From: Mycetocola saprophilus | GTDB lineage: Bacteria; Actinomycetota; Actinomycetes; Actinomycetales; Microbacteriaceae | Length of the DNA stretch: 64,000 nt | Direction: 5' to 3' | Assembly: GCF_000718085.1 (NCBI RefSeq) | Contig: NZ_JOEC01000003.1 | Coordinates: 215,862-279,861, forward strand | Part shown: one piece after another, positions 1 through 7,096 of the stretch | How the letters are laid out: each line of letters starts with the position of its first letter | Numbering within the stretch: the first letter of the stretch is position 1 | Made by a program: the position numbers and the translations under genes | Notes under the pieces: generated by a model | Database searches by the model: none | What the model saw: only the letters and a program-made list of their open reading frames with translations | What the model was told of the DNA's origin: nothing

Positions 1-135
1 GTGGGTGGCCGCGCCGTACTCGGTGGCGCCGCCCTCGTCGGTCCAGTCGCTCCCGGTCTGATCGCTGTGCGCCGGATCCGATACGTGATCGTGTTCGGCG
101 GGTGTTCCGTTGGTGCCCTCGGTCTGTGCGTTCAT
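1..135 (-). CDS. Hypothetical protein, N-terminal fragment cut by window edge
   Basis: Only the first 45 codons lie in the window; the gene continues beyond base 1. The ATG at 135-133 is preceded on the minus strand by a strong ribosome binding site (GAGAGGAG, about 5 bases away). The visible peptide starts MNAQTEGTNGTPAEHDH and is hydrophilic, acidic and rich in Gly, Thr, Asp and Ser, like a disordered N-terminal tail. I do not recognise the family. It lies 102 bases downstream of the RelE-like gene on the same strand; a TAGTGT hexamer in that gap could be its own promoter. It is real mainly on the strength of the RBS; function unknown. Confidence 0.5.
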   Translation of the reverse strand, partial: MNAQTEGTNGTPAEHDHVSDPAHSDQTGSDWTDEGGATEYGAATH

Positions 136-237
136 AACACTCCTCTCGCGGTTCACGGCCCCGGATTCCAAGCGGCGAAACCCGAGGTTTGTCCCGACAC
201 ACTACCGCGCCCGGGCACCGATTGCGAGCCCTTGGCG

Positions 238-540
238 CTACGGATGCGGCCCGACCCCGAGCACGGTAATCTCCCCCTCCCCCGGGCCGTAGCGCCACAG
301 CAGTCGCCAGGCCGAGGGGGTGTGGTGCTCGACATAGGATCCAAACACCCCGACCCCGTCCTCATCGTTGACCGCGACGTGCTTATGGCTGCGGAGCGAA
401 GGATACAGCGGATCGTTGGCGAGCTTCTCCAGGGCAAGCTCGACCCGGCGCCGTTTCTTCCGCATGGATGGACTGCCGCGCAGGTCTTCCAGCGCGCGGC
501 GGCACCCCTCGGAATATCGAAGTTCAAATTTCTGGGCCAT
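238..540 (-). CDS. RelE/ParE-like small protein, possible orphan toxin
   Basis: A 100-residue basic protein with the layout of the RelE/ParE fold: an N-terminal strand (FELRYSEGC), a basic helical hairpin (MRKKRRRVELALEKLANDP), the step LYPSLRSHKHV, and a C-terminal sheet ending WRLLWRYGP...ITVLGVGPHP. The closing ITVLxxxPHP is typical of a family of uncharacterised RelE-like proteins. In toxins of this fold the basic residues contact mRNA on the ribosome; here that is inference. The ATG at 540 has an excellent RBS (GAGGAGG, 5-6 bases upstream). No antitoxin-sized gene is next to it on either side, so it may be an orphan toxin, or a housekeeping protein of the same fold. A palindrome just upstream (550-566) may be its operator. 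Confidence 0.72.
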   Translation of the reverse strand: MAQKFELRYSEGCRRALEDLRGSPSMRKKRRRVELALEKLANDPLYPSLRSHKHVAVNDEDGVGVFGSYVEHHTPSAWRLLWRYGPGEGEITVLGVGPHP

Positions 541-549
541 CGGGGCCTC

Positions 550-566
550 CTCACACTCGGTGTGAG
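550..566. promoter_or_regulatory. Palindrome upstream of the RelE-like gene
   Basis: CTCACAC-TCG-GTGTGAG is a perfect 7-bp inverted repeat immediately before the RBS of the RelE-like gene. Toxin-antitoxin genes are often autoregulated through short palindromes at the promoter, so this could be an operator. It could equally fold in the mRNA next to the RBS. No experiment is implied; the symmetry is what is seen. Confidence 0.4.
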
Positions 567-617
567 AACAGCGTGCGCCGCCACGATGGGTAATACCGGT
601 ATGGCGAGAAAACCCCC

Positions 618-656
618 GGAAAACAAGGGATCCCGCCCGCGGACAACGCGGACGGG
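618..656 (-). terminator. Rho-independent-like terminator after lpdA
   Basis: On the minus strand CCCGTCCGCG and CGCGGGCGGG form a 10-bp stem with one G-U pair around a five-base loop, followed by a T-rich stretch (CCCTTGTTTTCC). It lies about 65 bases past the lpdA stop codon, beyond the heptamer array. Confidence 0.6.
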
Positions 657-663
657 ACCCGAA

Positions 664-712
664 ACGCCAGACGCCAGGTGTCAGACGCCAGACGCCAGAC
701 GCCAGACGCCAG
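664..712. repeat. Heptamer tandem repeat ACGCCAG x7
   Basis: Seven consecutive 7-bp units: ACGCCAG at 664, 671, 685, 692, 699 and 706, with one variant unit GTGTCAG at 678. The array sits between the lpdA stop codon and its terminator, so it would be transcribed as part of the lpdA 3' untranslated region (as CTGGCGT on the minus strand). Unit length is not a multiple of 3. Such arrays change copy number by slippage. Confidence 0.85.
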
Positions 713-719
713 AGTGAAA

Positions 720-2159
720 CTAGCCGACGCGGTGCATCGCCTTGGCGGCATCGGTGATCGAGCCCACCAGCGACGGATACACGGCAAAGGCCGCCGCCAC
801 CTGGTCCACCGTCAGGCGGTGCTCCACCGCCAGCGCGAGCGGGAAGACCAGCTCGGAGGCCTTGGGGGCCACGATCACGCCACCGAGCACGGCACCGGAA
901 CCGACGCTGGCAAACAGCTTCACGAAGCCATCCTTGATGCCCATCATCTTGGCGCGCGGGTTGTGAGCCAGCGGCAGCTTATAGATTTCGCCGCGGACCT
1001 TGCCGTCCTCGATCTCCTTCTGGCTCCAGCCGACGGTTGCGATCTCCGGCTGGGTGAAGACGTTGGCGGCCACGTTGCGCAGCTCGATCGGGTTCACCGC
1101 GTCACCCTGGGAGTGGTAGATCGCCGTGCGCCCCTGCATCGAGGCCACCGAGGCCAGCGGCAGGAACGTGGTGCAGTCACCGGCGGCGTAGATGTTGGGA
1201 ACCGAGGTGCGGGCAACCTTGTTCACGCGGATGTGACCGGACTCGGTCATCAGCACGCCGGCCTCCTCGAGGCCGATGCCCGCGGTATTGGGGATCGAGC
1301 CCACGGCGATCAGCGCGTGTGAGCCGGACACCGTGCGACCATCGGAGAGCGTGGCCAGCACGCCGTCACCGTCGCGCACCACCGAATCGGCGCGGGACTT
1401 ATTCAGCACGGTCATGCCGCCGCGCTTGAAGACCTTCTCGATCACCGCGGCGGCGTCGGCGTCCTCGCCAGGCAGCACCTGGTCGCGGCTGGAGATCAGG
1501 GTCACGGTTGAGCCCAGGGCGCGGTAGGCCGAGGCGAACTCGGCACCGGTCACGCCAGAACCCACCACGATCAGGTGCTCGGGCACGGTCTTGAGGTTGT
1601 AGAGCTGGGTCCAGGTCAGGATGCGCTCGCCGTCGGGCTTGGCGGTGTCCAGGATGCGGGGGCTCGCGCCCACCGAGACGACGATGGTGTCCGCTTCGAT
1701 CCGGTCAAAGTCGGCACCGGTGCCGCCGGACTCGGTCGAGGCGATGACCGCGTCGCGGCCGTCGAGGCGTCCGTGCCCGTCGATGATGGTCACGCCGGCC
1801 TCGACCAGCGACTGACGCATGTCCTCGGACTGCGCGTGCGCCATGCTCAGCAGGCGCTTATTCACCGCGCCCAGGTTGACGGCCACCTCGGGCTGGATCG
1901 GCTTGCCGGTGTTCTCATCCTGCGCATAAAAACGGACCCCGAGATCACTCGCGGTCCGAATGGCGGTGGTTGCCTCGGCGGTGGCAATCAGCGATTTGGA
2001 GGGGACAACATCGGAGATGACGGCGGATCCGCCGACCCCGATCCGCTCGATCAGGGTCACCTCCGCGCCGAGCTGTGCGCCGGCCAGGGCTGCCTCGTAG
2101 CCGCCCGGGCCGCCACCGATTACCGCAATCTTTTGGGTGCGTTCAAAGTCGTAGACCAT
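720..2159 (-). CDS. lpdA: NAD(P)H-quinone dehydrogenase LpdA (Rv3303c-like)
   Basis: Flavoprotein of the pyridine nucleotide-disulfide oxidoreductase family, about 479 residues, the usual length. Visible parts are the N-terminal FAD Rossmann motif (VIGGGPGGYEAALAGAQLGAEV), the NAD(P) motif (VVGSGVTGAEFASAYRALGS), the second FAD motif (NIYAAGDCT) and the C-terminal dimerisation domain. Where true lipoamide dehydrogenases carry the redox disulfide (GGTCLNVGCIPSK), this protein reads GGSAVISDVVPSK, with no cysteines. That is the hallmark of the mycobacterial LpdA/Rv3303c group, which reduces quinones and other electron acceptors and protects against oxidative stress. I chose the ATG at 2159 because GGAGG lies just before it and family members start near this point; an ATG three codons upstream (2168) is possible. 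Divergent from pnp, with a 96-base gap. Confidence 0.9.
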   Translation of the reverse strand: MVYDFERTQKIAVIGGGPGGYEAALAGAQLGAEVTLIERIGVGGSAVISDVVPSKSLIATAEATTAIRTASDLGVRFYAQDENTGKPIQPEVAVNLGAVNKRLLSMAHAQSEDMRQSLVEAGVTIIDGHGRLDGRDAVIASTESGGTGADFDRIEADTIVVSVGASPRILDTAKPDGERILTWTQLYNLKTVPEHLIVVGSGVTGAEFASAYRALGSTVTLISSRDQVLPGEDADAAAVIEKVFKRGGMTVLNKSRADSVVRDGDGVLATLSDGRTVSGSHALIAVGSIPNTAGIGLEEAGVLMTESGHIRVNKVARTSVPNIYAAGDCTTFLPLASVASMQGRTAIYHSQGDAVNPIELRNVAANVFTQPEIATVGWSQKEIEDGKVRGEIYKLPLAHNPRAKMMGIKDGFVKLFASVGSGAVLGGVIVAPKASELVFPLALAVEHRLTVDQVAAAFAVYPSLVGSITDAAKAMHRVG

Positions 2160-2242
2160 GACCTCCATTCTTGCAGGCTTATCGGGGCGTTCAAAGTGAA
2201 TTCGGCGCGCCTCGAAAACGGGCGCGATCCGGGGTCTTTGGC

Positions 2243-2248
2243 TAGAGT
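2243..2248 (+). promoter_or_regulatory. -10 box of a leaderless pnp promoter
   Basis: TAGAGT fits the actinobacterial -10 pattern TANNNT and ends 7 bases before the pnp ATG. Transcription would then start at or near the start codon. No Shine-Dalgarno sequence is present between them. Confidence 0.55.
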
Positions 2249-2255
2249 GGAAACC

Positions 2256-3089
2256 ATGTCAGACTCCACCACAAACCCCCTGCACGACCCGGCCGTTTCG
2301 CCGCGCGAGGTTGCCGCCGAAGCCGCCGCCCAGATCGCCGAGAAGACCGGCGTCGCCTCGCACGATATCGCGCTGACCCTCGGCTCCGGCTGGGGCAAGG
2401 CTGCGGACCTGCTCGGTGAGACCGTCGCCGAGTTCCCCGCCGAGGAGGTCGTCGGCTTCTCCAAGCCCGCGCTGCCCGGCCACGGCGGAACCCTGCGCTC
2501 GATCAAGCTGCCCAACGGCAAGCACGCGCTGGTCATCGGCGCCCGCACCCACTACTACGAGGGCCACGGCGTTCGCCGCACCGTCCACTCGGTGCGCACC
2601 GCGGCCGCCGCCGGTGCCAAGACCATGATCCTCACCAACGGTGCCGGTGGCATCAAGGAGCACTGGACCCCGGGGACCCCGGTGCTGATCAGCGACCACA
2701 TCAACCTCACCGCGGACTCCCCGCTCGAGGGTGCCACCTTCGTGGACCTGACCGACCTGTACTCCTCGCGTCTGCGCGACCTGGCACGCACCATCGCCCC
2801 CGAGCTGGACGAGGGTGTGTACTGCCAGTTCCGCGGACCGCACTATGAGACCCCCGCCGAGGTGCAGATGGCCAAGACCATCGGTGGCCACATCGTGGGT
2901 ATGTCCACCGCGCTGGAGGCAATCGCCGCCCGCGAGGCCGGCATGGAGATCCTGGGCATGTCCCTGATCACCAACCTGGCCGCCGGAATCTCCCCCACCG
3001 CGCTCAGCCACACCGAGGTCATCGAGGCCGGTCAGGCGGCCGAGGCCAAGATCAGCGCGCTGCTCGCGCAGATCGTCGCGGCGATCTAA
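2256..3089 (+). CDS. Purine-nucleoside phosphorylase
   Basis: Cleaves purine nucleosides with phosphate to the free base and (deoxy)ribose-1-phosphate, in the cytoplasm. The 277-residue protein is the normal length for the trimeric PNP (NP-I) family. Visible motifs are the phosphate-binding LTLGSGWG near residue 44, HGGTLRS, the ARTHYYEGH segment, ILTNGAGGI, and the purine-site segment YCQFRGPHYETPAE followed by VGMSTALEAIAAREAGMEILGMSLITN. The true start is the ATG at 2256; the frame is open far upstream but that part is only antisense to lpdA. With adenosine deaminase and a phosphosugar mutase close by, it likely works in inosine/guanosine salvage. Confidence 0.93.
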   Translation: MSDSTTNPLHDPAVSPREVAAEAAAQIAEKTGVASHDIALTLGSGWGKAADLLGETVAEFPAEEVVGFSKPALPGHGGTLRSIKLPNGKHALVIGARTHYYEGHGVRRTVHSVRTAAAAGAKTMILTNGAGGIKEHWTPGTPVLISDHINLTADSPLEGATFVDLTDLYSSRLRDLARTIAPELDEGVYCQFRGPHYETPAEVQMAKTIGGHIVGMSTALEAIAAREAGMEILGMSLITNLAAGISPTALSHTEVIEAGQAAEAKISALLAQIVAAI

Positions 3090-3189
3090 TCCGTTAGAGC
3101 ACGTCACGTGGCGGCGGCACCGAGATTTCGGGCCGCCGCCACACCGCGTTAATCACCGCTTCCACACCCGGTTTTGCGGCCGATCCGGT

Positions 3190-3195
3190 TAGCAT
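3190..3195 (+). promoter_or_regulatory. -10 box upstream of the mutase gene
   Basis: TAGCAT matches TANNNT and is followed 7 bases later by ATG (3203) of the putative leader ORF. It is the best promoter candidate for the phosphosugar mutase transcript. Confidence 0.45.
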
Positions 3196-3202
3196 GGTGG
3201 AC

Positions 3203-3250
3203 ATGCAAACTGCAATGAACAGCCTGAGCCGACCCGGCGGAGCCCGATGA
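3203..3250 (+). CDS. Possible 15-codon leaderless leader ORF before the mutase gene
   Basis: ATG at 3203 encodes MQTAMNSLSRPGGAR and stops with TGA at 3248-3250, overlapping the ATG of the mutase gene (ATGA). The -10-like TAGCAT at 3190-3195 ends 7 bases before this ATG, as in the other leaderless genes of the window. If transcription starts there, ribosomes would first translate this peptide and then restart at the mutase gene. The alternative is that it is simply a 5' untranslated region. No peptide homology is claimed. Confidence 0.3.
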   Translation: MQTAMNSLSRPGGAR

Positions 3251-4935
3251 GCGGCGAGAATACCGGTTCCGTTCCGGTGTGCACCGACCTGCTTGAGCGC
3301 GCCGAGGCGTGGCTCGCCCAGGATCCCGATCCGGAGACCCGCGACGAGCTCTCCGCGATCCTCGAGGCCGTCCGCGGCGGCGACTCCGCCGCCCGCGCCG
3401 ACCTGGCCGACCGCTTCGCCGGACGCCTGGAGTTTGGCACCGCGGGCCTGCGTGGCCGCGTCGAGGCCGGATCCAACCGGATGAACCGCGTCCTGGTCTC
3501 CCAGGCCGCCGCCGGCATCGGAGCGTTCCTCAACGCCCGCGCCGGCGACACCACCCCGAGCGTCGTGATCGGCTATGACGGCCGCAAGAACTCCGACGTG
3601 TTCGCGCGCGACAGCGCCGAACTGCTCTCGGGTGTGGGCATCCGAGTGACCCTGCTGCCGCGTCCGCTGCCCACCCCGGTGCTGGCCTTCGCCGTCCGTC
3701 AGCTGGGCACCAGCGCGGGCATCATGGTGACCGCGAGCCACAACCCGCCCGCCGATAACGGCTACAAGGTGTACCTCGGCGATGAGGATGCGGGCTCGCA
3801 GATTGTCGCCCCGGTGGATGCCGAGATCGCGACCCAGATCCTGCGCATCGCGACCGACGAGAGCGTGCTGGATCTGCCCCGCTCCCCCGAGTATGCGATC
3901 GCCGATGAGGCCGTGATCGACGCCTATGTTCGCGCGACCGCGGCCCTGGTTGACCAGACCCCGCAGCCGCTGCGCGTGGTCTACACCGCGATGCACGGTG
4001 TGGGCTGGGAAACCTTCGCCCGGGTGGTGACCGCCGCCGGACTCCCCGAGCCCATCGCCGTGGCCGCCCAGCGCGACCCCGACGCCGCCTTCCCCACAGT
4101 CGCGTTCCCCAACCCCGAGGAGCCCGGCGCACTGGATCTGGCCATCGAGACCGCGCGCGAGCACGGTGCCGACCTGATCATCGCCAACGACCCCGATGCC
4201 GACCGCTGCTCGGTCGCGATTCCCGATCCCGCGGCACCCGGCGGCTTCCGCCAGCTGACCGGTAACCAGATCGGCTGGTTGCTGGGATGGCGTGCCGCCG
4301 AGCGGGCCCGCGCCACCGGTCGTCACGGCGCGCTGGCCTGCACCATCGTGTCTTCCCCGGCCCTGGCCGAGGTCGCGCGTCAGTACCAGCTGGACTTCGC
4401 CGAAACCCTCACCGGGTTCAAGTGGGTCTCCCGGGTCCCGCACCTGCTGTTCGGCTACGAGGAGGCCATCGGCTACCTGGTCAACCCCGACACCGTGCAC
4501 GATAAGGACGGCATCTCCGCCGGCCTCGCCGTGCTTGAGCTCGCCGGTGCCGCCGCCGAGGAGGGACGCACCCTGGGCGACATGCTCGACGAGTTCGCAA
4601 CCCGCTTCGGTTACTTCGGCAGCGACCAGCTCTCGATCCGCTTCACCAACCTGGCCCAGATCCCCGCGCTGATGGCGCGTCTGCGCGAGACCCCGCCGGC
4701 CCTGCTGGGCAGCCGGGAGATCGTCAAGATCGAGGACCTGTCGGTCGCCACCGCCGAGCGCCCGGGCACCAACGCGCTGCGCTGGGAACTCTCCGACGGT
4801 GCGCGGATCATGATTCGCCCGAGTGGAACCGAGCCCAAGGTCAAGTTCTACCTCGACGTGCGTGGCGAGGACGAGACCGTCCTGGAGAGCCTGGTCGAGA
4901 TCCGCAGCGACCTCACCGAGCTGGTTTCGGAATAG
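3247..4935 (+). CDS. Phosphosugar mutase (phosphomannomutase/phosphopentomutase type)
   Basis: Alpha-D-phosphohexomutase family, 562 residues, the long form related to PGM2. It moves a phosphate between C1 and C6 (or C5) of a sugar phosphate through a phosphoserine. Visible motifs are the catalytic serine in TASHNP (Ser164), the metal-binding loop DPDADR (315-320), the substrate loop GYEEAIGYLV, and the phosphate-binding RPSGTEPKVKFYLDV near the C-terminus. Annotation pipelines usually call such proteins phosphomannomutase, but long family members include phosphopentomutases. The position next to pnp and add suggests ribose-1-phosphate to ribose-5-phosphate conversion; the nearby manC gene fits a mannose role equally. 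The ATG has GGCGGAG 4-6 bases upstream and overlaps the stop of a possible leader peptide. Confidence 0.88.
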   Translation: MSGENTGSVPVCTDLLERAEAWLAQDPDPETRDELSAILEAVRGGDSAARADLADRFAGRLEFGTAGLRGRVEAGSNRMNRVLVSQAAAGIGAFLNARAGDTTPSVVIGYDGRKNSDVFARDSAELLSGVGIRVTLLPRPLPTPVLAFAVRQLGTSAGIMVTASHNPPADNGYKVYLGDEDAGSQIVAPVDAEIATQILRIATDESVLDLPRSPEYAIADEAVIDAYVRATAALVDQTPQPLRVVYTAMHGVGWETFARVVTAAGLPEPIAVAAQRDPDAAFPTVAFPNPEEPGALDLAIETAREHGADLIIANDPDADRCSVAIPDPAAPGGFRQLTGNQIGWLLGWRAAERARATGRHGALACTIVSSPALAEVARQYQLDFAETLTGFKWVSRVPHLLFGYEEAIGYLVNPDTVHDKDGISAGLAVLELAGAAAEEGRTLGDMLDEFATRFGYFGSDQLSIRFTNLAQIPALMARLRETPPALLGSREIVKIEDLSVATAERPGTNALRWELSDGARIMIRPSGTEPKVKFYLDVRGEDETVLESLVEIRSDLTELVSE

Positions 4936-4943
4936 CCTCACAT

Positions 4944-4985
4944 ACACAACGAGCCGGGTGGATCACTCCACCCGGCTCGTTGTGT
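4944..4985. terminator. Bidirectional hairpin between convergent genes
   Basis: A perfect 19-bp stem (arms 4944-4962 and 4967-4985) around a 4-base loop lies between the mutase stop codon and the end of the minus-strand EIIB gene. The T-rich end TTGTGTGTTG serves the plus strand. It can terminate both converging transcripts. Confidence 0.75.
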
Positions 4986-4992
4986 GTTGACG

Positions 4993-5268
4993 CTAGCTCA
5001 GGGCCTCTTCGAGCTTGTCAGCCAGCTCGTCCAGGTCGAAGTAGTTGTTGATCACGATGATCTCCGCGTAGGTCTTGCCGATGGCCGGGACCAGCTCCGA
5101 GGAGGTGAGGATGATCTGGGCGTCGGCGGCGGCGGTCATGACCGAGGCCGCATCGCTCGCGGTGACCGTGGCTTCCAGGCCCAGGCGGGCCAGCGCGCGC
5201 TCGGCGTTCACCTTGAGGATGCCGGATGTTCCCACCCCGGCCCCACAGATTGCAACGATGTGCATCAT
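4993..5268 (-). CDS. PTS EIIB subunit, ascorbate/lactose-like
   Basis: A 91-residue cytoplasmic phosphocarrier. The N-terminus IVAICGAGVGTSGILK holds the active-site cysteine (Cys8) in the P-loop-like setting of UlaB/SgaB-type EIIB proteins. It would take a phosphate from EIIA and pass it to the incoming sugar. Its gene lies 12 bases downstream of the EIIA gene in the same direction, so they form one operon. No membrane EIIC subunit is encoded here or elsewhere in the window, so the transported substrate cannot be deduced. Confidence 0.85.
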   Translation of the reverse strand: MMHIVAICGAGVGTSGILKVNAERALARLGLEATVTASDAASVMTAAADAQIILTSSELVPAIGKTYAEIIVINNYFDLDELADKLEEALS

Positions 5269-5280
5269 GGTTGACCCCCT

Positions 5281-5733
5281 CTATTCCGCGGCCGGAGCCC
5301 CGAGGATATCGCGCACACGCTCCGCGGTCGGGGCATCGGCCAGGGCCGGGATCGACCCGGCATCGTTGAAGACGTTGGCCAGCTCGGCCACCGTGGTGAC
5401 GTGCTCCTCGGTTCCGGTGACGGCCAGGCCGATGACCACGTTGACCGGGTCGTTATGCGGGTGTCCAAACACCACGGGCTCGGCCAGGGTGACCACGGCG
5501 ATGCCCGAGTTCAGCACGTCGGGGCCCGGGCGGGCGTGCGCGAGGGCCAGGCCCGGCGCGATCACCACGTAGGCACCAAATTCCTCGATGACCTCGATCA
5601 TCCGGTCGGAGTAGCTCTCGGCGGTGAAGCCGCCACGCTCAAGAGCGTTGCCGGCAAGCCGCACCGCGTCACGCCAGTCACCCGCACTGGCGTGCAGGTT
5701 GATTGCGTCGTCGGGAAGCGGGGGTAGCGGCAT
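5281..5733 (-). CDS. PTS EIIA subunit, mannitol/fructose/ascorbate class
   Basis: A 150-residue EIIA-2 domain. The phospho-accepting histidine is His66 in APGLALAHARPG, the standard motif of this class, and VVTLAEPVVFGHPHNDPVNVVIGLA is the following conserved core. It receives phosphate from HPr and gives it to EIIB. The ATG at 5733 has GAGGA 5-6 bases upstream. The pair EIIA-EIIB without EIIC lies between adenosine deaminase and the phosphosugar mutase. It either works with an EIIC encoded elsewhere or has a regulatory role. Confidence 0.85.
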   Translation of the reverse strand: MPLPPLPDDAINLHASAGDWRDAVRLAGNALERGGFTAESYSDRMIEVIEEFGAYVVIAPGLALAHARPGPDVLNSGIAVVTLAEPVVFGHPHNDPVNVVIGLAVTGTEEHVTTVAELANVFNDAGSIPALADAPTAERVRDILGAPAAE

Positions 5734-5815
5734 GAGATCCTCACTGAATCACGGGGGCGAAGGGTTCGTTCTTCCAGGCTACCGGTTCCCACCCCGAGAA
5801 TCGGTAGAACGCTCG

Positions 5816-6940
5816 CTATGCGTCTGCCGCGGCGTCGAAACCTGCACGAATGCGCTCGGTCAGGTACTCCCGGTCCTCGGTGGGCATAAACGCGGCGGCG
5901 GCCGCATTGAGCTGGAAGATTTCCAGGTCTTCGAGGTCGTATTCGAAGGCCGCCGAGAGCAGGGCCAGCTCGCGGGTCAGCGAGGTTCCGGTGACCGTGC
6001 GGTTGTCCACGTTGACCGTGACTCGGAAGCCCAGCTGGTAGAGCAGGTCGAAGGGGTGATCCTCGAGCTCGTCACCCCACGCGTCGATGGCTCCGGTCTG
6101 CAGGTTCGAGGAGGGGCTGAGCTCCAGCGCGATCTCGCGGTCATTGACCCAGTGCGCCAGCTCCCCCATCTCCACATAGACGTTGTCGCCCTCGGTACGA
6201 CGCACCTCGATATCCTCGGCCAGGCGCACGCCGTGGCCTAGGCGCAGGGCGCGTCCATCAAACAGCGCGCCCTGGATCGAGTCGAGACCGGCGGCCTCCC
6301 CCGCGTGCACGGTGACCGGGAAGTAGTGCTGGGCCAGATAGTCGAAGGCCAGGCGGTGCCGGGCGGGAGGGAAGCCGTCCTCGGCACCGGCGATGTCGAA
6401 TCCGACCACGCCGTGATCGCGATGACGCACGGCCAGCTCGGCGATTTCCAGCGCGTTATCCGCATGACGCATCGCGGTGAGCAGCTGGCCCACCTCGATC
6501 TCGCCCCCGGCTCGGCGCACATCATCCACCCCGCGCTCGAGACCCTGCTGCACGGCCTCGACCGCGCGGTCGAGGGTCAGCCCGCCCCGCAGGTGCTGCT
6601 CGGGTGCCCAGCGAATCTCGGCGTAGATCACGCCGTCGTCGGCCAGGTCGTGGACAAACTCACGAGCAACCCGCGCCAGTGCATCCGCCGTCTGCAGGAC
6701 GGCGATGGCCAGGTCAAAAGTCTTCAGGTAGGCGGGCAGACTGCCGGCGCTGGCCTGGTCGATAAACCACTCGGCGAGTTCCTCGGCGGTGTTGGCGGGG
6801 GCCTCCAGGCCGGCCGCGGCGGCCAGGTCCAGGATGGTCTGCGGGCGCAGTCCACCGTCCAGGTGGTCGTGCAGCGACACCTTGGGCAGGGCCCGCAGGT
6901 TGATGCCGCCGGGCAGAGTGTAGTTATCCGAGGTACTCAC
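5816..6940 (-). CDS. add: Adenosine deaminase
   Basis: Zinc-dependent hydrolase that converts adenosine and deoxyadenosine to inosine forms, feeding purine nucleoside phosphorylase. The 374-residue protein shows the metal-binding SLHDHLDGGLRP near residue 20, VTVHAGEAAG in the middle, and ELSPSSNLQTG and NVDNRTVTGTSLTRE in the C-terminal half. The last replaces the DDP-type zinc and catalytic motif, as in actinobacterial ADAs. I chose the GTG at 6940 because a -10 box (TAGACT) ends 8 bases upstream, giving a leaderless mRNA. The frame stays open 16 codons further but that stretch contains the promoter. Confidence 0.92.
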   Translation of the reverse strand: MSTSDNYTLPGGINLRALPKVSLHDHLDGGLRPQTILDLAAAAGLEAPANTAEELAEWFIDQASAGSLPAYLKTFDLAIAVLQTADALARVAREFVHDLADDGVIYAEIRWAPEQHLRGGLTLDRAVEAVQQGLERGVDDVRRAGGEIEVGQLLTAMRHADNALEIAELAVRHRDHGVVGFDIAGAEDGFPPARHRLAFDYLAQHYFPVTVHAGEAAGLDSIQGALFDGRALRLGHGVRLAEDIEVRRTEGDNVYVEMGELAHWVNDREIALELSPSSNLQTGAIDAWGDELEDHPFDLLYQLGFRVTVNVDNRTVTGTSLTRELALLSAAFEYDLEDLEIFQLNAAAAAFMPTEDREYLTERIRAGFDAAADA

Positions 6941-6947
6941 CCGGCAA

Positions 6948-6953
6948 AGTCTA
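6948..6953 (-). promoter_or_regulatory. -10 box of a leaderless add promoter
   Basis: On the minus strand TAGACT is followed by TTTGCCGG? no: by TTGCCGG and then the GTG start codon. The spacing leaves no room for a Shine-Dalgarno sequence. Confidence 0.5.
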
Positions 6954-7044
6954 CCCGCGACCCTCGCGAAACGACAGGGTAAATCCAATGCCGTTCATAC
7001 ACTCGTCATCAGGCGACCGATTTGTTGATATATCAGCGGTTTTA

Positions 7045-7088
7045 GATACCACAAAGCCCGCGAATTCAGACTGAGAATTCGCGGGCTT
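7045..7088 (-). terminator. Terminator after manC
   Basis: A perfect 14-bp inverted repeat (AAGCCCGCGAATTC, 7054-7067 and 7075-7088) with a 7-base loop, 8 bases past the manC stop codon. On the minus strand it is followed by TTGTGG and further T-containing sequence. It separates manC from the add promoter. Confidence 0.7.
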
Positions 7089-7096
7089 CGAGGCGT

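Noticed and set aside
664..712. Possible CRISPR-like array
   Set aside because: Units are 7 bases with no spacers; this is a simple tandem repeat, and no cas genes are present.
3094..4947. 617-codon minus-strand open frame antisense to the phosphosugar mutase gene
   Set aside because: Antisense frame in high-GC DNA; rich in Gly, His, Gln and Asp with no family pattern, and no RBS. The plus-strand mutase is clearly real.
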